Positions 54,801 through 63,378 of a DNA stretch of 64,000 nucleotides are shown here, piece after piece; position 1 is the first letter of the stretch, and every line of letters starts with the position of its first letter. Source of the stretch: Branchiostoma floridae (Eukaryota > Chordata > Leptocardii > Amphioxiformes > Branchiostomatidae). The translations under genes were made by a program, and so were the position numbers. Under the pieces are notes generated by a model. It worked only from the letters and a program-made list of their open reading frames with translations. It was not told the DNA's origin and did not search any database. The DNA is taken from NCBI RefSeq assembly GCF_000003815.2, contig NC_049981.1, positions 977,328-1,041,327 on the forward strand. The letters run 5' to 3'.

Positions 54801-57800
54801 GACAACAAAACTAGTAAAGATGTAAACTTCTGCCAAGTAACTTTCCCCACTTTCAAGCGGTTGCTGAGATTTCGGCAACTTTATACTTTGGCACCTGCCA
54901 CTAGTTAGGCCCCGTACAGGGCTTATAGAACGGGCCATTTAGTGGTCTCATTATCTGATCAAATTCACTATTCTGGCTGCTCTTTTCATTAAAACGGAGA
55001 CAATCTGTGTCTGTTGTTACTTTAGGAGTGATTTAGGGTTAGATTCAAGGTTAGTTGCCGCAGAAAAGGGGGGGGGGGTGCGGGTTTCGGGCCAAAGGCG
55101 CTTTCACACTAAGTCCCATAGTTAAGCATAGGGAAAGGCCCAAAGTGGCCGTTGCCATGGCAACGGCCGTCTGACGGTAGAACAAACAGGCTTATTTCAA
55201 GGGAGTCTACGCCAGGACCTGGCATACCAAGCAACTTTGCCCAAATATAACGCTTTTGTCAGTTTTTGGCCAATACCCGTTGCGGTTGAACGAACTTGAC
55301 CTTGGATTTTTTTTCGTTCAGACAACAAAACTAGTAAAGATGTAAACTTCTGCCAAGTAACTTTCCCCACTTTCAAGCGGTTGCTGAGATTTCGGCAACT
55401 TTATACTTTGGCACCTGCCACTAGTTAGGCCCCGTACAGGGCTTATAGAACGGGCCATTTAGTGGTCTCATTATCTGATCAAATTCACTATTCTGGCTGC
55501 TCTTTTCATTAAAACGGAGACAATCTGTGTCTGTTGTTACGTTAGGAGTGATTTAGGGTTAGATTCAAGGTTAGTTGCCGCAGAAAAGGGGGGGGGGTGC
55601 GGGTTTCGGGCCAAAGGCGCTTTCACACTAAGTCCCATAGTTAAGCATAGGGAAAGGCCCAAAGTGGCCGTTGCCATGGCAACGGCCGTCTGACGGTAGA
55701 ACAAACAGGCTTATTTCAAGGGAGTCTACGCCAGGACCTGGCATACCAAGCAACTTTGCCCAAATATAACGCTTTTGTCAGTTTTTGGCCAATACCCGTT
55801 GCGGTTGAAGGTAGCAGAACACAGTTTTCGGCCTATGGGGATTTCTATAGTTAAGGGCCTCAAGGTGACTAGCTTCGACGCAATGAAAAATATAGTAGGG
55901 TGCACTTTTGGAATACCAAAATCGGATATGTTTGAGTTGAAGGTACAAGCCACAATATATTAAAAAACAAAAAAATACTGTCGGCGTATCGTCTTCTCAC
56001 GCCCTCTTTGAAATGGGCTTTTTACCTCTCCTTCAACAAGTTTATCCGTACTATTTTATGTACCCGCGTCATACTCCCCGGGGTTCGCCCACTAATACTG
56101 TGTTCTGCTACCTTGAACGAACTTGACCTTGGATTTTTTTTCGTTCAGACAACAAAACTAGTAAAGATGTAAACTTCTGCCAAGTAACTTTCCCCACTTT
56201 CAAGCGGTTGCTGAGATTTCGGCAACTTTATACTTTGGCACCTGCCACTAGTTAGGCCCCGTACAGGGCTTATAGAACGGGCCATTTAGTGGTCTCATTA
56301 TCTGATCAAATTCACTATTCTGGCTGCTCTTTTCATTAAAACGGAGACAATCTGTGTCTGTTGTTACTTTAGGAGTGATTTAGGGTTAGATTCAAGGTTA
56401 GTTGCCGCAGAAAAGGGGGGGGGGGTGCGGGTTTCGGGCCAAAGGCGCTTTCACACTAAGTCCCATAGTTAAGCATAGGGAAAGGCCCAAAGTGGCCGTT
56501 GCCATGGCAACGGCCGTCTGACGGTAGAACAAACAGGCTTATTTCAAGGGAGTCTACGCCAGGACCTGGCATACCAAGCAACTTTGCCCAAATATAACGC
56601 TTTTGTCAGTTTTTGGCCAATACCCGTTGCGGTTGAACGAACTTGACCTTGGATTTTTTTTCGTTCAGACAACAAAACTAGTAAAGATGTAAACTTCTGC
56701 CAAGTAACTTTCCCCACTTTCAAGCGGTTGCTGAGATTTCGGCAACTTTATACTTTGGCACCTGCCACTAGTTAGGCCCCGTACAGGGCTTATAGAACGG
56801 GCCATTTAATGGTCTCATTATCTGATCAAATTCCCTATTCTGGCTGCTCTTTTCATTAAAACGGAGACAATCTGTGTCTGTTGTTACGTTAGGAGTGATT
56901 TAGGGTTAGATTCAAGGTTAGTTGCCGCGGGGGGGGGGGGGGGGTGCGGGTTTCGGGCCAAAGGCGCTTTCACACTAAGTCCCATAGTTAAGCATAGGGA
57001 AAGGCCCAAAGTGGCCGTTGCCATGGCAACGGCCGTCTGACGGTAGAACAAACAGGCTTATTTCAAGGGAGTCTACGCCAGGACCTGACATACCAAGCAA
57101 CTTTGCCCAAATATAACGCTTTTGTCAGTTTTTGGCCAATACCCGTTGCGGTTGAAGGTAGCAGAACACAGTTTTCGGCCTATGGGGATTTCTATAGTTA
57201 AGGGCCTCAAGGTGACTAGCTTCGACGCAATGAAAAATATAGTAGGGTGCACTTTTGGAATACCAAAATCGGATATGTTTGAGTTGAAGGTACAAGCCAC
57301 AATATATTAAAAAACAAAAAAATACTGTCGGCGTATCGTCTTCTCACGCCCTCTTTGAAATGCCCCTCTGCGGAGGTCACAGAACTGCAGCCGGCTCACG
57401 CTAGAAAGGCAGTTGCGTAATGGAGCGCATTTATACACAAAATAGAAAACTGGCACAATCCAAACCATGCAGTCTCAGAGTCGACACCTTCCGTGACCAC
57501 GTAGCACAGGTTATATCTGGCTGCCCCTCAAATAAGGCTTTTTACCTCTCCTTCAACAAGTTTATCCGTACTATTTTATGTACCCGCGTCATACACCCCG
57601 GGGTTCGCCCACTAATACTGTGTTCTGCTACCTTGAACGAACTTGACCTTGGATTTTTTTTCGTTCAGACAACAAAACTAGTAAAGATGTAAACTTCTGC
57701 CAAGTAACTTTCCCCACTTTCAAGCGGTTGCTGAGATTTCGGCAACTTTATACTTTGGCACCTGCCACTAGTTAGGCCCCGTACAGGGCTTATAGAACGG

Positions 57801-60800
57801 GCCATTTAGTGGTCTCATTATCTGATCAAATTCACTATTCTGGCTGCTCTTTTCATTAAAACGGAGACAATCTGTGTCTGTTGTTACGTTAGGAGTGATT
57901 TAGGGTTAGATTCAAGGTTAGTTGCCGCAGAAAAGGGGGGGGGGGTGCGGGTTTCGGGCCAAAGGCGCTTTCACACTAAGTCCCATAGTTAAGCATAGGG
58001 AAAGGCCCAAAGTGGCCGTTGCCATGGCAACGGCCGTCTGACGGTAGAACAAACAGGCTTATTTCAAGGGAGTCTACGCCAGGACCTGACATACCAAGCA
58101 ACTTTGCCCAAATATAACGCTTTTGTCAGTTTTTGGCCAATACCCGTTGCGGTTGAAGGTAGCAGAACACAGTTTTCGGCCTATGGGGATTTCTATAGTT
58201 AAGGGCCTCAAGGTGACTAGCTTCGACGCAATGAAAAATATAGTAGGGTGCACTTTTGGAATACCAAAATCGGATATGTTTGAGTTGAAGGTACAAGCCA
58301 CAATATATTAAAAAACAAAAAAATACTGTCGGCGTATCGTCTTCTCACGCCCTCTTTGAAATGCCCCTCTGCGGAGGTCACAGAACTGCAGCCGGCTCAC
58401 GCTAGAAAGGCAGTTGCGTAATGGAGCGCATTTATACACAAAATAGAAAACTTTCACAATCCAAACCATGCAGTCTCAGAGTCGACACCTTCCGTGACCA
58501 CGTAGCACAGGTTATATCTGGCTGCCCCTCAAATAAGGCTTTTTACCTCTCCTTCAACAAGTTTATCCGTACTATTTTATGTACCCGCGTCATACTCCCC
58601 GGGGTTCGCCCACTAATACTGTGTTCTGCTACCACAAATGTCGGCCTTTCTAATGTTCGTTCATTCTGCTTGACCCGGCGTAAAGAAAAACATCCGAAAC
58701 ATCGCAGTTGTTTACTTTCCACTACGGCTCATTTGCAGGGAAAGGCAACCTGGCTATTGGTAAGACAGCAACCCAGAGTTCCGACTTGGTTCTCCGGGGG
58801 GAAGCCTTGGGTGCCGGAAAGGCTGTTGATGGTTCCAGAGCGACGGACATTGGCACAGGAAAAGCGTGCACTCACACCAAAATGAATGAATATCAACCAT
58901 GGTGGAAGGTGGATTTGTCAAGTACCTACGCAATAAAGCGGATCAGCATTCTAAACAGGGGCGACTGCTGTGGTAAGTTTATATTCATCTTTATCTTATC
59001 TTATTCCACGCAATAATGGTGGATTTCTACAGAACTACATTATTGTAATTACCATAAACGAATTTGAGAAGCAGTTCAAATTTCGAAGAGCACTGGGCAC
59101 AGATAAATCTTCACGACTCTGTCAATAAGATGACGTTGATGTTGATTTGATAGGAATTTAAACCAAGTGAGAATAAGTAAATACCTCTCTACAGAGGTTA
59201 AGTGTGCTTTTAAAAGGCTAGATTAAATACTTATTCAGCGTGCTCTTGAAAGACGCAAATGGGTTACATTTTGTAGATTTTTTGGTGTTATTGTTATGTT
59301 ATTGTGTGGGCCGACTACTCTCTCTTCACAGCCAGGGGTTGATTTGCGAGGAGCCTACAATAGGCGCGGGGGTAAATCGCAAAGGTTTGGAGCAAGCTGC
59401 CATTCGGCGCCACTCAGGCCAGGTGACTTCAATACGACAGTAATTGCCCCAGATGCGGCCTTTGGACTGTAGTTTTTAACCACTCACACCGGGAAGGACC
59501 CCTACTATTTTCGAGAAGTGTAGTGGGATCTTTAACGTGCTATAGGTGTGGCTCTCCTCGAACACGGGACTTCCATTTAACGTCTTATCCGAAGACGGCC
59601 CTAGCCGAAGCTAGGTACTCATTTTCACCTGAGTGAAGTGAGGAAAGTCGTGTAAAGTGCCTTTCCCAAGGGCACAGCATTAGAACAAATCAGCGATTTC
59701 GAACTCGTTACGTCTTGGGTCTGGGTCAAATACGTTACCGATTGCCCAACACGATGCCGAAAGATGTTGAAAGATGCAATTACATTTATGAATGCTTGTA
59801 TTTGCAGGGGAACGATTGAAGAACTTCATGGTGCGCGTCGGCCCGAATGAGGACTTTGCCCAGAATGATCAGTGCGGAGAGATGTACACGGACACACCAA
59901 AGGATGGGCAGACTATCGTGGTGTACTGCAGCCCGCCGATACCCGGTCGTTATGTGTCAATACAGCTGATGGGACGGCGAGACGAATTGTCACTGTGCGA
60001 GGTGGAGGTGTATGCTGAGACAGGTCAGAAACACTTTATTTTCAAATATGACATGTTTATTAGCATGAAAGCTCATCTGTGTTGCGTTGGTATAATCCAT
60101 ATTGAAGTATACAAAAAAATTGCTCACCTCGAATTTTCGGTCGCACATCCGTCGACCTTGGTCAGGAGTGTTGATTCGTTTGCTCTGAGCCTATGCCTCA
60201 CTCCCGCTCCTTAAAAGATCTCAGGAAGCAGGCGGTACGGAAGGGTATTTGCTAGCTGCACCGTGTATCATCATAGAGGTATCAGAACACAGTATGTATC
60301 CGCGACCCCTGTCCCAAAAAGTAGTTTGGGTATAAAATAGTCCCTCACAGTACTTGCAACTGCAAAGGCCGTAATTATTATTCCGTGCACAACAGCGAGT
60401 TGGAAAATGTGGTGAATGGTAGAGGAATACATCGGTGCTGATACTGTATAAGTTGGATTACGTTGCTTCTTTGGCTGGTGGGAATTTTTGCCTTGATACT
60501 GTTACCTGTGCGTTGGCTGCAGTTTCATGACCTCCGCTGGGGGTCAAATCAAAGTGGCTTTTATAGAAAAACGAGCAGACAAATCTATGCTCATTTTCCG
60601 ATATCTTGTACATTGTACCCTCAAGTTCAACATAATAAATTCTTGTAAATTGTATCTGCACCCTACTATGGGTTTTGAGTCGTCGAACCACCTCACTTTG
60701 GGGTCCTTAACCATGTAAATCGCCATAGGCGAAAAACTGTGTTTTGAGACCTTGAGCCTTGAGGGATTTTGCCGTACGTGGAGTGGACCAAGACTGACAG

Positions 60801-63378
60801 TGTTTGACAAATACATGTCTAATCTGCTATGTAAATGGTGTCGTGTTGAATCCTGTGTGTTATGTTCTGAAGTTAAGGACACCGTAGAACGACATTTTCT
60901 TAGATCATAAGATGTAGATGAATATAGTATAATATTGTAAGCTTTAGTGACTTGCACACATGTTAGCGTTGAGATACAATGCCGGAAGATGCGGGAGACA
61001 AAGAGTTTAGAAGCTGCTAAATGTTGTCTAACCACACCAAATGTTTCCAAACACCGTGGAATGCTGAGGCAGAGTGGGTCTGCTCATCAGCTTAGAGATT
61101 ATTTCTCTACTAAACTATTACTCACTCACTCACTCACTCACTCACTCACTCACTCACTCACTCACTCACTCACTCACTCACTCACTCACTCACTCACTCA
61201 CTCATCCTCGCTAGCTCTGAAGAGCATTGCGCCACGGGAGATGAGCCTCCAATTCGGTCTGCTAAACTATTACGCTAGTTGGAAAAGAAATCGGCAATGG
61301 TAGTTTGGCCATTAAAAAGGATGACATCTTTTTTCGCAGGCAAGTCACAATTTTTCATATTAACCGCGTGCGCACTTTATTGGCTATGGGCGATATTCTC
61401 ATTTCTTTTCTTTATGAATTCTACTTTCTATGTGGCCTATTTGAGACTGAAATATGGCTCATGCACGGCGGGTTAGCTTTTTTCACATAAATTCATATTC
61501 TGAGGTTGGACCCCGGCAAATGTTGAATTATGTGACACACTTTCACATTAAATCACATTTTGGTCTGTTATGTGACAATGTGATTTCAACTTCACATAAT
61601 TTCACATTTGACTCTGTGCAGTTTTCGGAGTAAAGTCATTTCACATCCGTTTACATTTTTTTTTCACATTTTACATTCACATTTTTGCGGTCAAGTGTTA
61701 GGGTTGTGCAATTTCACATAACTGATTCACACTTTGGGAATGATCACATTGTTTTACGTATAATAACATTTGACCATACACATTTTAAAAAGAGATCACA
61801 TTTTGGGTTTCACATATTTCTATCCGGATTCACATTGTATCACATTTTTATAGAATCTTGCACTAAATTCACATAATTTTCACATTAATGCACCTTGTAG
61901 ATGTGTACAAAGATGGCGGATACAACTGTACCTGCTCACCTGGATGGACTGGACAAAACTGTCAGCAAGGTGAGTACTCGCATGAATTTTGTAATGGCAG
62001 TAATGTATACTGCATTTACGGGGTACAATATAGTTAAACACCGGTTCCAGTTGCATAGACAAAGGTATGTTCTTGCACCTGTTGATAATAAACCTGGCAT
62101 CTATGTTTATCTCAATTATGTATACGTAATGTAAATGTAAATTTTCTGTTTTCACTCAGATATAAATGAGTGTGCCAGTAAGCCTTGCCAACATGGGCGC
62201 TGTGTGAACAAAGATGGCGGATATAAGTGTACGTGCTCACCTGGTTGGACTGGACAAAACTGTCAGCAAGGTACTTACAATTTTCTTTCTAACAACAACA
62301 ATGGAACATTTGTGGAGTTTAAAGCAGTTAAACGCTGGTTCCACTTGCATTCACAAAACACATTTCCGTTTTCAGATATTCATAGATGAATGTGCCTGGG
62401 AAGAACTGTCAAGACATTGGTTATTCTAACTTTTTCAATGGTAATTACACACTAACAAACCGAACGTGTGCGGTGCAACAGTGCTTAACGTTATATGGTT
62501 ACTGAAAACATTTTCCATTTTCATACAGATATAAATGAATGCACCAGAAAGCAATGCCAAAATGGATTCTGTCGGAACGAAGATGGTGGATACAACTGCA
62601 CCTGCCTGCCTGGATGGACTGGACAAAACTGTCAGCAAGGTGAGTTTTTTTCCACCCAGATGGGATTTAAACACAGATTATCGTTGAAAATATAGGCAAT
62701 AATGAACATACAGACTGCATTTTAAAAATGGTTTAATGCCTATGATATTGACAAGCATTGACAAAACGTATGCACAATGTGCGTTTTTACACAGACATAA
62801 ATGAATGTCTGAAGAAACCATGTCAACATGGAGGCTGTGTGAACAAAGATGGCGGATACAAATGCACTTGCCTCTCTGGATGGACTGGACAGAACTGTCA
62901 GCAAGGTGAGTTCTTTCTACCCAGGCTAAAGATTTGGAGTCGCCACAGGTTATTGTTGATGAAATAGCCTGAATCTAACCACTTTGTAAATGTCTCCTAT
63001 TTAAAAAAAAATAATCTTAGGGTTACACTTAAGCAAGCAGGGCTGGCCCTTGGTTACTTGATTTTAACTCGAGCGTTCTACTAGCAAATGCATTCATGCA
63101 CTGCTGAAAAAAAAACTTCCAGCATGGTGAGATCTCAGCATATGCATGCAGCATGCGTATATACAGTCATTTTATTTCGCTGATGTGTCCATTCAGTCTT
63201 GTTCCTAGCCTAGGTGTTGAGGCTGTAATGAATAGATAATATACTTGGTGACAGAAATGTTTCTATTGTCATACAGACGTAAATGAGTGCGCCAAGAACC
63301 CTTGTACAAACGGACAGTGTGTGAACAATGATGGTGGTTACATCTGCGTATGCTCGCTTGCACAGAACTGTCAGCGAG
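41773..63378 (+). CDS. Type II membrane receptor with NPxY tail, EGF repeats and an inserted F-lectin module (continues right)
   Basis: Whole-gene entry. Exon order: X1 cytoplasmic tail (41773-42853), X2 membrane helix (43559-43677), X3-X5 stalk, EGF exons at 45991, 46507, 47900, a split EGF exon (48208-48248 plus 61902-61969), F-lectin exons at 58739 and 59808 inside the insertion, then EGF exons at 62160, 62529, 62795 and 63277. From the X1 border on, nearly all introns are phase 1, so exons can be skipped or added without changing frame. Lys-Arg before the helix and no signal peptide imply N-in, C-out topology. NPxY motifs suggest PTB-domain or clathrin-adaptor binding and hence endocytosis. 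The family is not named; the domain mix resembles lectin/EGF receptors expanded in amphioxus (inference). Which exons are spliced together needs RNA. Confidence 0.82.
43049..43132. repeat. 21-bp tandem repeat, four copies
   Basis: TGTCAGCACTGGCTAGATCT plus A, four exact copies, in intron 1. The minus ORF with a Leu-Ala-Ser-Ala-Asp motif is its translation. Confidence 0.97.
43559..43677 (+). CDS. X2: transmembrane helix
   Basis: Acceptor TCTACAG, donor GTAAGA. Encodes SCSIKRCFC, then [20 protein letters not shown], then [10 protein letters not shown]. Lys-Arg on the N side gives N-in orientation; nearby cysteines may be palmitoylated (inference). Confidence 0.92.
43886..43997 (+). CDS. X3: extracellular stalk
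   Basis: Acceptor TCTGCAG, donor GTAAGT. Encodes [20 protein letters not shown] then [17 protein letters not shown]. Contains N-glycosylation sequons NHT, NGT and NVT. Its end matches the unit repeated in X4 and X5. Confidence 0.85.
44196..44255 (+). CDS. X4: 60-nt stalk exon
   Basis: Acceptor GTTACAG, donor GTAACC. Encodes (V)[18 protein letters not shown](T), phase 1-1. Confidence 0.82.
44374..44430 (+). pseudogene. Dead copy of the 60-nt stalk exon
   Basis: AACCTGTTGTCGTTAAGAGC, then TCTGCTAGTG, matches X5 (AACCTGCCGTCGTTGCCAGC, then TCTGCTAGTA), but no acceptor AG or donor GT remains. Confidence 0.75.
44484..44543 (+). CDS. X5: 60-nt stalk exon
   Basis: Acceptor GTTGCAG, donor GTAAAT. 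Encodes [20 protein letters not shown], phase 1-1. Paralogue of X4. Confidence 0.82.
44609..45581. mobile_element. PiggyBac-type MITE with TTAA duplication
   Basis: TTAA at 44609-44612 and 45578-45581 flank perfect 14-bp TIRs (CCCTCAAACCACCG). TTAA plus CCCT ends define piggyBac elements. Inside each end lies GGGGTCAAAACTGACCCC (44656-44673; inverse at 45543-45560), with a third at 45366-45383. GTTGCCATGGCAAC at 45002-45015. No transposase. Confidence 0.93.
45770..45888 (+). pseudogene. Decayed EGF exon
   Basis: VNECTRNPF...[10 protein letters not shown]...[10 protein letters not shown] is an EGF exon relic. Several Cys are lost, the acceptor is GT instead of AG, and the donor is gone. Flanked by intact EGF exons downstream. 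Confidence 0.85.
45991..46101 (+). CDS. EGF exon 1 (111 nt)
   Basis: Acceptor TTTTAG, donor GTTATG. Encodes [37 protein letters not shown]. Six cysteines in EGF order. D-DEC start hints at calcium binding, but the Asn/Asp plus Tyr consensus after Cys3 is only partial (VNKDGGYKC). Confidence 0.9.
46507..46617 (+). CDS. EGF exon 2 (111 nt), GC donor
   Basis: Acceptor CCACAG. Encodes [37 protein letters not shown]. The donor reads AAG|GCACGT, not GT; sister exons have GTGAGT or GTACTT. A GT four bases on would break the frame. Confidence 0.87.
46668..46897. repeat. Long inverted repeat, two 88-bp arms
   Basis: Left arm 46668-46755 starts ATAAGCCTTCTCACTTTAGT; the right arm 46810-46897 is its inverse with only a few mismatches; loop about 54 bp. 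Located in the intron after EGF exon 2. No ORF. Confidence 0.93.
46898..47899. other. Intron, nothing recognised
   Basis: Minus-strand ORFs here and the plus ORF 47565-47825 show no domain. Confidence 0.4.
47900..48010 (+). CDS. EGF exon 3 (111 nt)
   Basis: Acceptor ACACAG, donor GTGAGT. Encodes [37 protein letters not shown] (Trp of the SPGWTG turn changed to Arg). Exon and following intron (to 48207) are duplicated at 61902-62159. Confidence 0.92.
48208..48248 (+). pseudogene. EGF exon 4, 5' part, interrupted
   Basis: Acceptor CAACAG; encodes [14 protein letters not shown] and stops at GGGCGC, exactly where sister exons continue TGTGTGAACAAAG. The rest of the exon is at 61902-61969. Confidence 0.93.
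48590..48645. repeat. (AAAT)n run
   Basis: GGCCACAGGCCTGATGCAAA followed by (TAAA)n, like the 3' tail of a non-LTR element. Confidence 0.7.
48890..49110. repeat. Units of the 1-1495 repeat family
   Basis: TTTTGGCATACAGTACAACA and GTACATTTTTGGCTCCTGTA recur exactly as at the left edge of the window. Confidence 0.8.
49300..49880. repeat. Degenerate tandem repeat of roughly 130 bp
   Basis: GTCTATTATTGCACGGAGGG, TTTTGGAC and AGCGGAAGTGTTTTT-like phrases recur several times before the A/B array. Confidence 0.6.
49910..50380 (+). mobile_element. Unit A (first copy): MITE with 16-bp TIR
   Basis: Starts GGTAGCAGAACACAGT and ends with its inverse ACTGTGTTCTGCTACC. Internal copies are flanked by TTGAA on both sides, while B-B junctions show a single TTGAA, so A inserted there with a 5-bp target duplication. 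The first left flank and last right flank (58634) both show ACAA. Confidence 0.9.
50381..50901 (+). repeat. Unit B (first copy): 519-521-bp satellite
   Basis: Begins CGAACTTGACCTTGG, has a G run of variable length (about 9-17) near its middle and the 22-bp palindrome formed by GGCCGTTGCCA and TGGCAACGGCC, ends CCGTTGCGGTTGAA. Confidence 0.93.
58739..58972 (+). CDS. F-lectin exon 1 (inside the insertion)
   Basis: Acceptor TTTGCAG, donor GTAAGT, phase 1-1. Encodes [48 protein letters not shown] and [15 protein letters not shown]. This is the F-type (fucose-binding, eel fucolectin) fold: His of CTHT and the Arg of NRGDCCG are the fucose-contacting motif. No stop or frameshift. Confidence 0.93.
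59440..59760 (-). mobile_element. tRNA-derived SINE
   Basis: Minus strand: A-box-like TGGGCAATCGG (59738-59748), B-box GAGTTCGAAATCG (59694-59706), then a body with AAAGGCACTTTACACGACTT and CACGTTAAAGATCCCACTAC. Lies in the intron between the F-lectin exons. Related copies at 11265, 14487 and 15715. Confidence 0.75.
59808..60023 (+). CDS. F-lectin exon 2 (inside the insertion)
   Basis: Acceptor TTTGCAG, donor GTCAGA, phase 1-1. Encodes [60 protein letters not shown] and EVYA. Completes the F-lectin jelly roll (GRYV-I---G----L-LCEVEV). With exon 1 it gives about 150 residues, the usual length of the domain. Confidence 0.94.
60470..60770 (-). repeat. Inverted, diverged copy of unit A
   Basis: On the minus strand ACACAGTTTTTCGCCTATGG, then GGTTAAGGACC, then ATAGTAGGGTGCAG, then GCGGAGGTCATGAAACTGCA follow the order of unit A. 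It is older than the array copies and faces them across the F-lectin exons. Confidence 0.87.
60800..60912 (+). repeat. Possible LINE C-terminal remnant
   Basis: Frame reads [16 protein letters not shown] then [12 protein letters not shown], resembling the Cys-rich C-terminus (C--C-----TVEH-L) of non-LTR reverse transcriptases. Short and isolated. Confidence 0.4.
61120..61203. repeat. (ACTC)n microsatellite
   Basis: About 20 copies of ACTC. Confidence 0.97.
61902..61969 (+). pseudogene. EGF exon 4, 3' part
   Basis: TGTGTACAAAGATGG continues the exon broken at 48248, ends CAGCAAG with donor GTGAGT. Two bases are missing relative to sister exons, so even precise removal of the insertion would leave a frameshift. 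Following intron is paralogous to 48011-48207. Confidence 0.92.
62160..62270 (+). CDS. EGF exon 5 (111 nt)
   Basis: Acceptor ACTCAG, donor GTACTT. Encodes [37 protein letters not shown]. Confidence 0.92.
62376..62414 (+). pseudogene. EGF exon relic, core deleted
   Basis: After TTTTCAG, ATATTCATAGATGAATGTGC joins directly to TGGGAAGAACTGTCAAGAC: start and end of an EGF exon with about 70 nt lost. No donor. Confidence 0.75.
62529..62639 (+). CDS. EGF exon 6 (111 nt)
   Basis: Acceptor ATACAG, donor GTGAGT. Encodes [37 protein letters not shown]. Confidence 0.92.
62795..62905 (+). CDS. EGF exon 7 (111 nt)
   Basis: Acceptor ACACAG, donor GTGAGT. Encodes [37 protein letters not shown]. Confidence 0.92.
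63277..63378 (+). CDS. EGF exon 8 (102 nt, shortened)
   Basis: Acceptor ATACAG, donor GTGACG. Encodes [34 protein letters not shown]. Nine bases are missing, removing the WTG turn between Cys5 and Cys6; frame is kept. More exons probably follow outside the window. Confidence 0.85.

Larger units (their letters stand above)
49910..58633 (+). repeat. Higher-order A-B-B tandem array
   Basis: Order: A1 49910-50380, B1 50381-50901, B2 50902-51420, A2 51421-51901, B3 51902-52422, B4 52423-52941, A3 52942-53422, B5 53423-53918 (cut, with a 23-bp A tail), B6 53942-54462, A4 54463-54770 (inner deletion), B7 54771-55290, B8 55291-55809, A5 55810-56117 (different inner deletion), B9 56118-56637, B10 56638-57156, A6 57157-57637, B11 57638-58157, A7 58158-58633. 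Full ABB period 1521 bp, deleted form 1347 bp. Copies are nearly identical apart from G-run length. ORFs of 62-90 aa repeat with the units. Confidence 0.97.
48249..61901. mobile_element. 13.65-kb TIR-bounded insertion splitting EGF exon 4
   Basis: Left end (from 48249) CACTACAAGGTACATAAATG and inverse of right end CATCTACAAGGTGCATTAAT; similarity continues for about 75 bp (AAAATTATGTGAAT, AAAATGTGATA, AATGTGAA). About 450 bp at each end is packed with ATGTGA (right end: TCACAT). Removing it restores the EGF exon apart from a 2-nt loss (TGTGT-ACAAAG for TGTGTGAACAAAG). No clear target duplication. Cargo: repeat units, the A/B array, two F-lectin exons, a SINE, an inverted A copy, a possible LINE remnant and an (ACTC)n run. 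The start of the left TIR and subterminal repeats recall CACTA/EnSpm elements; no transposase was found. Confidence 0.85.

Noticed and set aside
49910-58633. CRISPR-like direct repeats
   Set aside because: Units are about 500 bp, head to tail, with no spacers; eukaryotic satellite.
50163-58885. Recurring ORFs of 62-90 aa and one of 154 aa
   Set aside because: Carried by the tandem A/B units and read across unit junctions; no start context, domain or splice logic. The 154-aa ORF overlaps F-lectin exon 1 in the wrong frame.
59690-59760. tRNA gene
   Set aside because: A and B boxes present but no cloverleaf; this is the head of a SINE.
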